The notes under the pieces were generated by a model that ran no database searches, was not told where the DNA came from, and worked only from the letters and a program-made list of their open reading frames with translations. Below, in pieces: positions 1-8,164 of a stretch of 64,000 nt of DNA; position 1 is the first letter of the stretch, and every line of letters begins with the position of its first letter. The translations under genes and the position numbers were made by a program. The DNA is from Leisingera coralii (GTDB taxonomy: Bacteria; Pseudomonadota; Alphaproteobacteria; Rhodobacterales; Rhodobacteraceae). The stretch spans positions 124,001-188,000 of the forward strand of contig NZ_JBHUPT010000002.1 in the NCBI RefSeq assembly GCF_049056525.1, read 5' to 3'.

Positions 1-943
1 CCGGGCGTTTGCGGCGATGATGGACCCGCAGCTGGCGATGACCATGCTGATCGTCGATTTCCCGCGCGGTGACCGCTGCGATGCGTCGGACTGGGAATGC
101 GCGATCCAGGCCGCGATCGGCTCGCACGAGCGGACCGGGGCCAACGTCGGTCTGGTGGCGACGTTGCCCGAATTGCTGCCGGAGGATGTGGCGGCCCGGC
201 TGATGGAAGCGGGGGTGGTTCCATTTGCCGGCCTCAGCGAGGCCATCGCCGCCTGCGAGGCCGCCAGCCTGCCGCTGCCGGACCTGCCGGTACCGCTGTT
301 GCTGCCGACACCAGCCGTGGACCCCGACCTGGTGCCGGAGGCCGAGGCTAAGTGGCAATTGGCAAGTTACGGTCTGCGCGTTCCGCGCTCCAAGCGGGCG
401 GCCTCGGCCACCAATGCCCGCGCGGTGGCGGTGGATGTCGGCTTCCCGGTCGTGCTGAAGGGCGAGGGCGTAGCTCACAAGACCGAGGCAGGCGCCGTGG
501 CTTTGAACCTGAACTCTGGACAGGAGGTGAGCGATGCCGCCTTCAACATGCCGGCCTCGCGTTTCCTGGTCGAGGAGATGGTCACCGGCGCGGTCGCAGA
601 GCTGCTGATCGGCGTGGTCAAGGATCCGGCGCATGGCTTTGTCATGACCCTGGCGGCGGGCGGTACCCTGACCGAGCTGATGCAGGACAGCGCCTCCTTC
701 CTGCTGCCGGCTTCGGATGCGGAAATCAAAACCGCACTGAAGTCCCTGCGCATGGCGAAGCTGCTGGATGGCTACCGCGGCGCCCCTGCTGCGGACCGCG
801 AGGCGATCCTGCGCGCCATCCGCGCGGTGGAAGCCTATGTGATGGAAAACGCGCTGGGGCTGGAAGAGATCGAGATCAACCCGCTGCTCTGCACGCCTTC
901 GGATGCGGTGGCGGCGGATGCGCTGATGCGCCGGAAATACTGA
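1..943 (+). CDS. NDP-forming acyl-CoA synthetase, C-terminal part (5' end outside window)
   Basis: The reading frame is open from base 2 and enters from the left edge, so only the last ~313 residues are visible. They contain an ATP-grasp module typical of ADP/NDP-forming acetate or acyl-CoA ligases: the segment VVLKGEGVAHKTEAGAV matches the nucleotide-binding lysine region, followed by EEMVTGAVAELLIGV and EIEINPLL near the end. Such enzymes make acyl-CoA from a free acid, ATP and CoA in the cytosol. The next gene, 50 bases on, is a CaiD-like crotonase, so a carnitine or related acyl-CoA degradation role is inferred. The CoA-binding N-terminal domain is not visible, and the exact substrate cannot be read from the sequence. 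Confidence 0.8.
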   Translation, partial: RAFAAMMDPQLAMTMLIVDFPRGDRCDASDWECAIQAAIGSHERTGANVGLVATLPELLPEDVAARLMEAGVVPFAGLSEAIAACEAASLPLPDLPVPLLLPTPAVDPDLVPEAEAKWQLASYGLRVPRSKRAASATNARAVAVDVGFPVVLKGEGVAHKTEAGAVALNLNSGQEVSDAAFNMPASRFLVEEMVTGAVAELLIGVVKDPAHGFVMTLAAGGTLTELMQDSASFLLPASDAEIKTALKSLRMAKLLDGYRGAPAADREAILRAIRAVEAYVMENALGLEEIEINPLLCTPSDAVAADALMRRKY

Positions 944-993
944 GGCTTCGGCCTGGACAAGGAACGGCATGACCCATGCCAGGAGGAGACAAC

Positions 994-1791
994 ATGAGTG
1001 AAAACCCAGAGAACAGCCCTGTGAAAACCCGCCGCGACGGCGCCATTCTGGAAGTGACGCTGGACCGGCCCAAGGCCAACGCCATCGACCTTCAGACCAG
1101 CCGGGTGATGGGAGAGGTCTTCCGTGACTTCCGCGATGATCCGGAACTGCGGGTGGCGATCCTGACCGGCGGCGGCGGGAAGTTCTTTTGCCCGGGCTGG
1201 GACCTGAAGGCGGCCGCTGACGGCGATGCGGTGGATGGCGACTATGGCGTGGGCGGCTTTGGCGGGCTGCAGGAGCTGCGTGATATGAACAAGCCGGTGA
1301 TCGCCGCCGTGAACGGCATCGCCTGCGGCGGTGGTCTGGAGCTGGCGCTGTCGGCGGACATGATCATCGCCGCCGATCACGCGACCTTTGCGCTGCCGGA
1401 GATCCGCTCCGGCACGGTGGCGGACGCGGCCAGCGTGAAGCTGCCCAAGCGCATCCCCTATCACATCGCCATGGAGCTGCTGCTGACCGGGCGCTGGTTC
1501 GATGCCGAAGAGGCCAACCGCTGGGGGCTGGTGAATGAGATCGTGGCGGCGGATCAGCTGATGGACCGCGCCTGGGAACTGGCTCGGCTGCTCGCGTCCG
1601 GCCCACCGCTGGTCTACGCGGCGATCAAGGAGATCGTGCGCGATGCCGAGGACAGCAAGTTCCAGGACGCGATGAACCGGATCACCCGCCGGCAGCTGCA
1701 GACGGTGGATGTTCTCTACGGCTCCGAGGACAACCTGGAAGGCGCCCGCGCCTTTGCCGAGAAACGCGATCCGGTCTGGAAGGGGCGCTGA
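994..1791 (+). CDS. caiD: Carnitinyl-CoA dehydratase-like enoyl-CoA hydratase
   Basis: This 265-residue crotonase-fold protein resembles E. coli CaiD along most of its length: PKANAID, MGEVF-FRDDP-LRVAI, GWDLKAAA, and a C-terminus FAEKRDPVWKGR that I recall as nearly identical in CaiD. The oxyanion-hole region (ACGGGLELAL) and a glutamate in FALPEIRSG fit the two active-site acids of the family. It would hydrate or dehydrate carnitinyl/crotonobetainyl-CoA or a similar short acyl-CoA. An ATG at 976 is possible, but AGGAGG at 981-986 lies just before the ATG at 994, so 994 is chosen. It is probably co-transcribed with the upstream acyl-CoA synthetase. An alternative is a general enoyl-CoA hydratase. 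Confidence 0.8.
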   Translation: MSENPENSPVKTRRDGAILEVTLDRPKANAIDLQTSRVMGEVFRDFRDDPELRVAILTGGGGKFFCPGWDLKAAADGDAVDGDYGVGGFGGLQELRDMNKPVIAAVNGIACGGGLELALSADMIIAADHATFALPEIRSGTVADAASVKLPKRIPYHIAMELLLTGRWFDAEEANRWGLVNEIVAADQLMDRAWELARLLASGPPLVYAAIKEIVRDAEDSKFQDAMNRITRRQLQTVDVLYGSEDNLEGARAFAEKRDPVWKGR

Positions 1792-1794
1792 CGC

Positions 1795-2015
1795 AGCGCG
1801 CCGTCAGGCGGGCTGCCGGGCCCAAGGCTGCGGGTGGCATCGAAGATGCCGCCCAAAGGCGCGGGAGCTCCCGCCTGCTCCGGAACATCTGAAGATGTGC
1901 CTGCACAGTTGGGCCGGGCGCCGCGCGTTGCGCGGCGTTTGGGCTCCGCCCGTTCGAACCCCGAAGGATCCCCCGGATACTTCCCTGTCCGGTTCTTACT
2001 GCTGAGAAGCTCTTG
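1795..2015. repeat. Non-coding GC-rich intergenic repeat region (family C)
   Basis: The stretch between the crotonase and the methyltransferase has no convincing gene. It is built of short inverted repeats, such as GGGAGCTCCC at 1862-1871, ACATC/GATGT around 1886 and a GC-rich palindrome GCGCGTTGCGCG near 1922. The text around CCCGCCTG-TCC, CACAGTTGGGC and GCTGCCGGGCCCAAGG recurs after hemN at 48014-48290. The part at 1960-1995 (CCCCCGGATACTTCC) resembles the CCCCCGGGATATTT element seen elsewhere. From 2016 to 2131 only another small inverted repeat (TTGAGGAGCA/TGCTCCTCAA) is seen. Confidence 0.5.
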
Positions 2016-2131
2016 AGGAGCAGGTTTGCTCCTCAAGCAGCCAGTCCCAGTGTGTGTCTGTTCTTTCCGCCTCAAGGGGCTGCGCCCATGCTGCCGCATG
2101 GCGGCCTTTGGCCGTCCTTGACCCGGAAAGA

Positions 2132-2788
2132 TCAGAGGGGGCCTTGGTCCTTCTGGAACACGGCAATCAGGGCGGTGTCGTCCTTGTGCGCACCGGCCGC
2201 CCGGGAGCCGTAGATCCGCACCTCGGGCAGGGTGAGGTTCTTGATCCATTGCCCGCGCAGCAGTCGGCCGAAAGCCTCGGCAAAGCCTGCTTTTTCGTAG
2301 AACCTGGCATTCACCGACAGGGCAAACCAGGCATCGGGCGCGGCCACCCGCAGCAGGGCAGGCAGGACTTCGGGGCCGAGGTGGCCGTGGGTGAAGGTGC
2401 CGGAGGAGACCACGCCGCGGTAGGAGCCGCGCGGCACCGGGATGCCTTCCAGCAGGTCGGCTTCGATCACGTCGCGGTAGGCGTCCTTGCGCAGGGCTTC
2501 GGCCAGCATGGCGGCGCTGATGTCGGTGGCGTCTATGGGGCCAATGCCAAGCGCCTGAAGCGCCTGGCCGCAAAGGCCGGTGCCTGCGCCCACGTCCAGC
2601 ACCGGGCCGGATCCCCCGGCACCGGCAAAGGCCTTGGCAGTCAATCCGGGCAGGAGATAGTCCTGCCCGGCGGCGAAATCCTGATCGTACGTGCTGGCCC
2701 AGTCCCCGTACAGCCGTTTGGAATCGGCAGCTGTGTGCAGGGCGTAGGCGTCTGAAAGTCCCGGTTTCCGATTATCCATGGCGGCCAT
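2132..2788 (-). CDS. Class I SAM-dependent methyltransferase
   Basis: A 218-residue Rossmann-fold methyltransferase. Motif I is PVLDVGAGTGLCGQAL at about residues 62-77, followed by IDATDISAAMLAEA and then IEADLLEGIPVP, the usual order for SAM binding. The substrate is unknown; similar small proteins are annotated as methyltransferase type 11/12. Two in-frame ATGs three codons apart (2788 and 2779) are the only good starts before the family-like region; neither has a strong ribosome site. It is transcribed divergently from the epimerase gene at 2854. Longer upstream codons would overlap that gene and are not supported. Confidence 0.75.
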   Translation of the reverse strand: MAAMDNRKPGLSDAYALHTAADSKRLYGDWASTYDQDFAAGQDYLLPGLTAKAFAGAGGSGPVLDVGAGTGLCGQALQALGIGPIDATDISAAMLAEALRKDAYRDVIEADLLEGIPVPRGSYRGVVSSGTFTHGHLGPEVLPALLRVAAPDAWFALSVNARFYEKAGFAEAFGRLLRGQWIKNLTLPEVRIYGSRAAGAHKDDTALIAVFQKDQGPL

Positions 2789-2853
2789 GAAAAGGCGGCC
2801 GGGGATTCGAATCAACCCTTGCGCCCCGGGCGCGGCCAACGCATCTAGGAGCC

Positions 2854-3723
2854 ATGAGGAAAACGCTGCTTTGTCTTGGATTTGGCTATACCGCCCGGGC
2901 GCTTGCACCGCGCCTGCTGGCTGACGGATGGCGGGTCATCGGCACCTCGCGGGAGCCTGTCGAGGCTGACGGGGTGGAGATGATCACCTGGCCCGGCCAA
3001 GAGGTGCCGCTGGACGGGGTGACACATATCCTGAACTCGATCGGCCCCAATGCAGAGGGCGACCCGGTACTGGCGGCGATGGGCGGCAGGATCGCCAAGG
3101 CCCAAGGCCTGGAATGGGTGGGGTATCTGTCGACCACCGCCGTTTACGGCCACCACGACGGGGCCTGGGTGGATGAGGACTCGCCTGTTACCCCATCGAG
3201 CCAGCGCGGCGACTGGCGGGCCTTGGCGGAGGCGCAATGGCAGGCGGTCCCTGGACTGCCGCTGCATATTTTCCGGCTGGCCGGCATCTATGGCCCTGGC
3301 CGCGGCCCCTTTGCCAAACTGATGGCGGGCAAGGCGCGGCGGATCATCAAGCCGGGGCAGGTGTTCTCGCGTATCCATGTCGAGGACATTGCTCAGGTGC
3401 TGGCGGCCTCCATCGCGCAGCCCCGCCCGGGGGCAATCTACAACGTCTGCGATGACGACCCGGCCCCGCCGCAGGATGTGCTGGGCCATGCCGCCGAGCT
3501 GCTGGGGCTGCCGGTGCCGGCGGAGGTGCCCTTTGACGAAGCCGGCATGACCCCGATGGCGCGCAGTTTCTATGGCGAGAACAAACGCGTCCGCAACCGC
3601 CGCATCAAGGATGAGCTGGGGGTGGAGCTGCTTTACCCGACCTACCGCGAAGGACTGCGTGCGGTGCTGGAGGCCGAGGACATGGAGAGCTTTGTGCCGC
3701 CGGCCGAGCCGCCGGGAGTGTGA
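2854..3723 (+). CDS. NAD(P)-dependent epimerase/dehydratase-like protein (YeeZ-like SDR)
   Basis: A 289-residue extended short-chain dehydrogenase-like protein. It begins with a nucleotide-binding strand LLCLGFGYTARALAPRL, in which the glycines replace the usual GxxGxxG, and carries YLSTTAVYG in the middle with the SDR tyrosine. This pattern matches YeeZ-type proteins of unknown substrate. The C-terminal half has VFSRIHVEDIAQVL, the common NAD-epimerase segment. It stands alone between the divergent methyltransferase and convergent dxs. A cytosolic oxidoreductase or epimerase role is inferred; no substrate can be assigned. Confidence 0.7.
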   Translation: MRKTLLCLGFGYTARALAPRLLADGWRVIGTSREPVEADGVEMITWPGQEVPLDGVTHILNSIGPNAEGDPVLAAMGGRIAKAQGLEWVGYLSTTAVYGHHDGAWVDEDSPVTPSSQRGDWRALAEAQWQAVPGLPLHIFRLAGIYGPGRGPFAKLMAGKARRIIKPGQVFSRIHVEDIAQVLAASIAQPRPGAIYNVCDDDPAPPQDVLGHAAELLGLPVPAEVPFDEAGMTPMARSFYGENKRVRNRRIKDELGVELLYPTYREGLRAVLEAEDMESFVPPAEPPGV

Positions 3724-3727
3724 AATT

Positions 3728-3840
3728 TGTTAGCCGGGACGCTTGCGGCCCGGCCTGCGCCTGCCTGCCCGTCAAACCGCAAGTTTGCCTGTGGAAAAAC
3801 GGACAGGCGCATTCGCGCCCGCCCAGACAGGCTCTGGCCT
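3728..3840. repeat. Convergent intergenic repeat (family B)
   Basis: This segment lies between the 3' ends of two convergent genes. It contains GACGCTTGCGGCCCGGC and CTGCGCCTGCCTGCCC followed by CAGGCGCATTCGCGCC. The same text occurs at 22852-22934 between thiQ and ribH, also a convergent pair. The inverted CAGGCAGGCGC-type arms could fold, so a bidirectional terminator or REP-like element is inferred. Confidence 0.55.
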
Positions 3841-3854
3841 AGAGTTGGGGTAAG

Positions 3855-5783
3855 TTAGGCCCGCTTCTCGCCAATCGTCGCCACGCCCAGCACGTCCAGC
3901 ACCTTGGCTTCGATCTGCGGCGCGTTCATGGCTGCGATCTCGTACATGTCTGCCGGGCTGGCCTGGTCGATGAAGGTGTCGGGCAGCACCATGGAGCGGT
4001 ACTTGAGGCCGCTGTCGAACACACCTTCTTCGGCCAGCAGCTGCGCCACGTGGGAGCCGAAGCCGCCCACCGCCCCTTCCTCGATGGTGATCAGCGCCTC
4101 GTGGTCCGCGGCCAGCTGCAGGATCAGGTCGCGGTCCAGCGGCTTGGCAAAGCGGGCGTCGGCAATGGTCGGGGTGATGCCCTTGGCCGCGAGCGATTCT
4201 GCGGCCTTTTTGACCTCGCCCAAACGGGTGCCAAAGGACAGCAGTGCCACGCGCTTGCCCTGCTGGATCATCCGGCCCTTGCCGATTTCCAGCACCTCCG
4301 GGGTGTCGGGCATCTCGACGCCTTCGCCCTCGCCACGCGGGTAGCGGAAGGCGATGGGACCGTCGTCATGGGCGGCGGCGGTGGCGACCATATGGACCAG
4401 CTCGGCCTCGTCGGCGGCGGCCATCACCACCATGCCGGGCAGGTTGGCCATGAACCCGATATCGAAACTGCCGGCGTGGGTTGCACCGTCAGCACCGACC
4501 AGCCCGGCGCGGTCGATGGCAAAGCGCACCGGCAGGCGCTGGATCGCCACGTCATGCACCACCTGGTCATAGCCGCGCTGCAGAAATGTGGAATACATCG
4601 CGCAAAACGGCTTCATGCCGCCGGCCGCCAGCGCCGCGGCAAATGTGACGCCGTGCTGTTCGGCAATGCCGACGTCGAAGCAGCGCGAAGGATAGCGTTC
4701 GGCCATCAGGCTGAGGCCGGTGCCATCGGGCATCGCCGCGGTGACGGTGCAGATCTTGTCGTCCTTGGCAGCGTGCTTCACCAGCTCATTGCCGAAGACA
4801 GAGGTGTAGGAGGGCGCGTTGGAGGGCGCCTTTTTCTGCTCGCCGGTCACCATGTCGAACTTGGCAGTGGCGTGGCCCTTGTCGCGGGCGCGCTCGGCGG
4901 GGCCGTAGCCCTTGCCCTTCTTGGTCAGCACATGGATCAGGATCGGGCCGGTGGCGCGGGCCTTGACCGTGCGCAGCACCGGCAGCAGCTGGTCCATGTC
5001 ATGGCCGTCGATGGGGCCGAGGTAGGAGAACCCAAGTGCTTCGAACATGGTGCCGCCGACCGCCATGCCCTTGAGCATGTCCTTGGCGCGTTTGGCGCCC
5101 TCGCGGAAGGGTTCCGGCAGCAGCGAGACCGCGCCCTTTGCGGCGGCTTTCAATTCCTGGAACGGCTCGCCCGCGTAAAGGCGGGAGAGGTAGGAGGACA
5201 GCGCCCCCACCGGCGGGGCGATCGACATTTCGTTGTCGTTCAGGATCACGAACAGCCGCTTGCCCAGGTGGCCTGCGTTGTTCATCGCCTCAAAGGCCAT
5301 GCCGGCCGACATCGAGCCGTCGCCGATCACCGCGATGGCGTCGCCGTTGCCCTCGGGGATCACGCCGCCGAGGTCGCGCGCCACGGCAAAGCCAAGTGCT
5401 GCGCTGATCGAGGTGGAGCTGTGGGCGGCGCCGAACGGGTCATAAGGCGACTCGGAGCGTTTGGTGAAACCGCTGAGGCCATCCTTCATCCGCAGGGTGC
5501 GGATGCGGTCGCGGCGGCCGGTGAGGATCTTGTGCGGGTAGCACTGGTGGGAGACGTCCCAGATCACCTTGTCCCGTGGGGTGTCGAATACCGCGTGCAG
5601 GGCGGTGGTCAGTTCCACCACGCCGAGGCCCGCGCCGAGGTGGCCGCCGGTGACGGAAACCGCGGAAATCGTTTCCTGCCGCAGCTCGTGGGCCACCTGC
5701 ACCAGCTGGGCATCCGTCAGCCCCTTCAGATCCGCGGGGCGCGTGATCTGGTCCAGAAGCGGGGTCTTGGGCCGGTCGGGCAT
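3855..5783 (-). CDS. dxs: 1-deoxy-D-xylulose-5-phosphate synthase
   Basis: DXS condenses pyruvate and glyceraldehyde 3-phosphate in the first step of the MEP isoprenoid pathway, using thiamine diphosphate and magnesium. The protein has 642 residues, the normal length. GGHLGAGLG near residue 47, the HSSTSISAALG segment at 121, the TPP/Mg motif GDGSMSAG at 154-161, and the transketolase-type DRAGLVGADGATHAG segment are all visible. AAGGAG sits upstream of the ATG at 5783. It heads a minus-strand run with ispA, xseB and a deacetylase-like gene lying upstream of it; the 50-base gap to ispA suggests one operon. Confidence 0.97.
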   Translation of the reverse strand: MPDRPKTPLLDQITRPADLKGLTDAQLVQVAHELRQETISAVSVTGGHLGAGLGVVELTTALHAVFDTPRDKVIWDVSHQCYPHKILTGRRDRIRTLRMKDGLSGFTKRSESPYDPFGAAHSSTSISAALGFAVARDLGGVIPEGNGDAIAVIGDGSMSAGMAFEAMNNAGHLGKRLFVILNDNEMSIAPPVGALSSYLSRLYAGEPFQELKAAAKGAVSLLPEPFREGAKRAKDMLKGMAVGGTMFEALGFSYLGPIDGHDMDQLLPVLRTVKARATGPILIHVLTKKGKGYGPAERARDKGHATAKFDMVTGEQKKAPSNAPSYTSVFGNELVKHAAKDDKICTVTAAMPDGTGLSLMAERYPSRCFDVGIAEQHGVTFAAALAAGGMKPFCAMYSTFLQRGYDQVVHDVAIQRLPVRFAIDRAGLVGADGATHAGSFDIGFMANLPGMVVMAAADEAELVHMVATAAAHDDGPIAFRYPRGEGEGVEMPDTPEVLEIGKGRMIQQGKRVALLSFGTRLGEVKKAAESLAAKGITPTIADARFAKPLDRDLILQLAADHEALITIEEGAVGGFGSHVAQLLAEEGVFDSGLKYRSMVLPDTFIDQASPADMYEIAAMNAPQIEAKVLDVLGVATIGEKRA

Positions 5784-5833
5784 GGTGTCTCCTTGGGCTG
5801 CGCCGGGCAGGGTGCGGGGCGTGGCGCGCGGGG

Positions 5834-6718
5834 TTAGCTGTCGCGCGCAATAACGAAACGCGCGGCTTCCTTCAAGGTTTCAGCCTTAGCGCCATAAGGG
5901 GCAAGTGCTGCGCAGGCGTCCTCGCACAGGGCGCTTGCGCGGGCTTTTGCCTCCACCAGCCCCAGCAGCGAGACAAAGGTTGCCTTGCCGGCATCGGCGT
6001 CCTTGCGCACGGCCTTGCCGACCTTGGCGGCATCGCCTTCCACATCCAAGATGTCGTCGGCGATCTGGAAGGCAAGGCCAAGGGCGCGTGCGTATTGCCG
6101 CAGCGGTGCCGGGTCGTCGCCCGCCAGTACGGCGCCCGCGGTGGCGGACCATTCGATCAGGCAGCCGGTCTTGCGGCCTTGCAGTTTGGTGATCTGCTCC
6201 AGCGTCAGCGGCACGTCGGCGGTTTCGGCGGCAATGTCCAGCATCTGGCCCGAGACCATGCCGTCCTTGCCGGAGGACTGCGCCAGGTCGCGGATCAGGG
6301 TCAGCGCATGGGGCCCAACCTTGGGCGCTGCCAGCAGCTCAAAGGCGAAGGTTTGCAGGCTGTCGCCCGCCAGAACCGCCATTGCCTCATCCCATTTCCG
6401 GTGCACCGTGGGCTGGCCGCGGCGCAGGTCGTCGTCGTCCATGCAGGGCAGGTCGTCATGCACCAATGAGTAGGCGTGGATGCATTCAATGGCGAGCGCG
6501 GCCTCGATGGCCGCCTCCGCCGGGACGCCGTGCAGGCGGGCGCTCTCCAGCACCAGGAAGCCGCGCAGCATCTTGCCGCCGGTGATGGCGTAACGCATCG
6601 CAGCGTGCAGCTCGTCGCTGCCCGCCAGCCGCATCTCCATATGCGCGGTGATGCGGGCCTGTGCGTCTTTCAGCGCCTCCGAAAAGGGGCGTGTCCGGGT
6701 GTCTGCGGCGGCGGTCAT
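5834..6718 (-). CDS. ispA: Farnesyl/geranylgeranyl diphosphate synthase (polyprenyl synthetase)
   Basis: This 294-residue prenyltransferase chains isopentenyl diphosphate units onto allylic diphosphates. Both aspartate-rich motifs are present: DDLPCMDDDDLRRG (FARM, DDxxxxD type) and FQIADDILD (SARM). GGKMLRGFLVL near residue 48 is the usual K-R diphosphate-binding region. It follows xseB with a 3-base gap and precedes dxs, the order seen in many alphaproteobacteria. Chain length cannot be decided from sequence alone; a C15 product for quinone and hopanoid synthesis is most likely. Confidence 0.92.
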   Translation of the reverse strand: MTAAADTRTRPFSEALKDAQARITAHMEMRLAGSDELHAAMRYAITGGKMLRGFLVLESARLHGVPAEAAIEAALAIECIHAYSLVHDDLPCMDDDDLRRGQPTVHRKWDEAMAVLAGDSLQTFAFELLAAPKVGPHALTLIRDLAQSSGKDGMVSGQMLDIAAETADVPLTLEQITKLQGRKTGCLIEWSATAGAVLAGDDPAPLRQYARALGLAFQIADDILDVEGDAAKVGKAVRKDADAGKATFVSLLGLVEAKARASALCEDACAALAPYGAKAETLKEAARFVIARDS

Positions 6719-6721
6719 GGT

Positions 6722-6964
6722 TCAGCCGGCGTCCAGCGGCTGGGTGCCCTTGGGGGTGCCGTTGGCGTCCAGGGTGATCGCGGCGACCTTTTCCTCGGCG
6801 CGTTTCAGCTCATCCTCGCAGCGTTTCTTCAGCGCCGCGCCGCGTTCGTACAGCGCGATGGAAGCATCCAGCGCCACGTCGCCGCGCTCCAGCTGGTCCA
6901 CCACGCCTTCCAGCTCACGCATCGCCTGTTCAAAGCTCATCTGGTCTACGGGGGTCTCAGTCAT
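6722..6964 (-). CDS. xseB: Exodeoxyribonuclease VII small subunit
   Basis: An 80-residue, mostly helical protein with the family core SFEQAMRELEGVVDQLERGDVALDASIALYE written across residues 9-40. XseB combines with XseA to degrade single-stranded DNA during repair. Its ATG overlaps the upstream gene's stop by four bases, and ispA starts three bases after its own stop, so it is translationally coupled. The large subunit is not in this window. Confidence 0.93.
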   Translation of the reverse strand: MTETPVDQMSFEQAMRELEGVVDQLERGDVALDASIALYERGAALKKRCEDELKRAEEKVAAITLDANGTPKGTQPLDAG

Positions 6965-7887
6965 GCCGGTGCCTTCATCAATTCTTCCACATGCGCGCGC
7001 GTTGCGGCGGCCAGCGCGTTCAGATCATATCCGCCTTCCAAAGTCGAGACGATACGGCCCTGGCACAGTTCACTTGCAAGTTTGCAGAGTTCGGCGGTGA
7101 GCCAGGCGAAATCCGCGGTCGCCCAGTTCAGATTGGCCAGCGGGTCGTCCTGATGGGCGTCAAAGCCTGCGGAGATGATGACCAGCTCAGGCTTGAAAGC
7201 CCGCAGGCGGGGGAAGGCCTGGTCCTCATAAGCGGCCTGCATCTCCGCCCGGCCGGAGCCCGGCGCCAGCGGCATGTTGAGGATCTGGCCATGGGCTCCG
7301 TCTTCATCCGGGCGGCCGGAGCCGGGCCACAGCGGCATCTGCTGGCTGGTGATCACCAGCGCGCGCGGCTCGTCCCACAGAAGGTCCTGGGTGCCGTTGC
7401 CGTGGTGCACGTCGAAATCCACCACCGCGACGCGGCTGAGCCCATGATGGTCCAGCGCGTGTTTGGCGGCCAGGGCCGCATTGCCGAACAGGCAAAAGCC
7501 CATTGCAGTGTCTGTTTCCGCGTGATGCCCCGGCGGGCGCACCGCGGCAAAGGCGTTCTGCACCTCGCCGCCCAGCACCATATCGACGCCGCGCACAACC
7601 GCACCGGCCGCCCGGAAGGCCGCGTCCAGCGAGCCGGGGGACATGAAGGTGTCGCCGTCGATCTGCGCCCAGCCCTCTTCCGGGGAGGCCTTGCGCAGGT
7701 CCGAGAGATAGGAGGCCGGGTGGATGCGCAGGATGTCGTCCTCCGCCGCCATCGGCGCGGTGACCCGTTTCAGGTCCAGCGGCTCCAGCGCGTGCAGGAT
7801 GTGTTCCAGCCGCGCCACCCGTTCGGGGTGGCCCTCCGGTGTGACGTGATTGAGGCAATCCGCGTGGGTGATCAGGGCGGTGGTCAT
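6961..7887 (-). CDS. Histone deacetylase-family hydrolase
   Basis: A 308-residue arginase/deacetylase-fold protein. It shows GHPERVARL near the start, the catalytic-histidine region VRPPGHHAE, zinc ligands in VDFDVHHGNGTQ, and AGFDAHQDDPLA. In bacteria such proteins deacetylate acetyl-lysines, polyamines or small amides; the true substrate is not known here. It is the first gene of the overlapping deacetylase-xseB-ispA-dxs run. The start at 7887 places the family N-terminus (MTTALITHADCLNHVTPEGHPER) correctly. Longer in-frame versions have no support. Confidence 0.88.
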   Translation of the reverse strand: MTTALITHADCLNHVTPEGHPERVARLEHILHALEPLDLKRVTAPMAAEDDILRIHPASYLSDLRKASPEEGWAQIDGDTFMSPGSLDAAFRAAGAVVRGVDMVLGGEVQNAFAAVRPPGHHAETDTAMGFCLFGNAALAAKHALDHHGLSRVAVVDFDVHHGNGTQDLLWDEPRALVITSQQMPLWPGSGRPDEDGAHGQILNMPLAPGSGRAEMQAAYEDQAFPRLRAFKPELVIISAGFDAHQDDPLANLNWATADFAWLTAELCKLASELCQGRIVSTLEGGYDLNALAAATRAHVEELMKAPA

Positions 7888-8019
7888 GGGCGCGTTCCTC
7901 CGGCTGCGGGACTTGGCGCGACCCTAGGGGGCGGGGGGCTGTGGCTGCAAGGAAAAACCGGGGGGTGACATGCGTGCACCGGGCGTGCACCCCCTGTGCA
8001 CCGGTGCGGTGCTGATTGA

Positions 8020-8155
8020 TCAGACTGGAGGGGGCGCTGCCCCCGGCCCTGGCGGAGTGGGACTCTACCCCGTTCGGCCCTGAAACCGTCCTCCCGGACG
8101 GTTTCCAAGACGGGCCTCACCCCCCCCGGGATATTTCCGGCCAGAAGAAGAGGCG
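8020..8155. repeat. Intergenic repeat with stem-loop (family A)
   Basis: Downstream of petR the DNA holds GGGGGCGCTGCCCCC, a perfect stem-loop GAAACCGTCC/GGACGGTTTC at 8082-8105, and CCCCCCCGGGATATTTCC with CCAGAAGAAG at 8121-8150. Similar text follows chorismate synthase upstream sequence at 19385-19447 and petC at 28080-28149. It may act as a terminator-like or REP element; this is an inference. Confidence 0.5.
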
Positions 8156-8164
8156 GGCTCTGTG

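Noticed and set aside
4050..5837. A 595-codon open frame on the plus strand over dxs
   Set aside because: It is antisense to a certain gene, low in real motifs and rich in Gly/Ala/His/Arg, as expected from GC-rich third positions.
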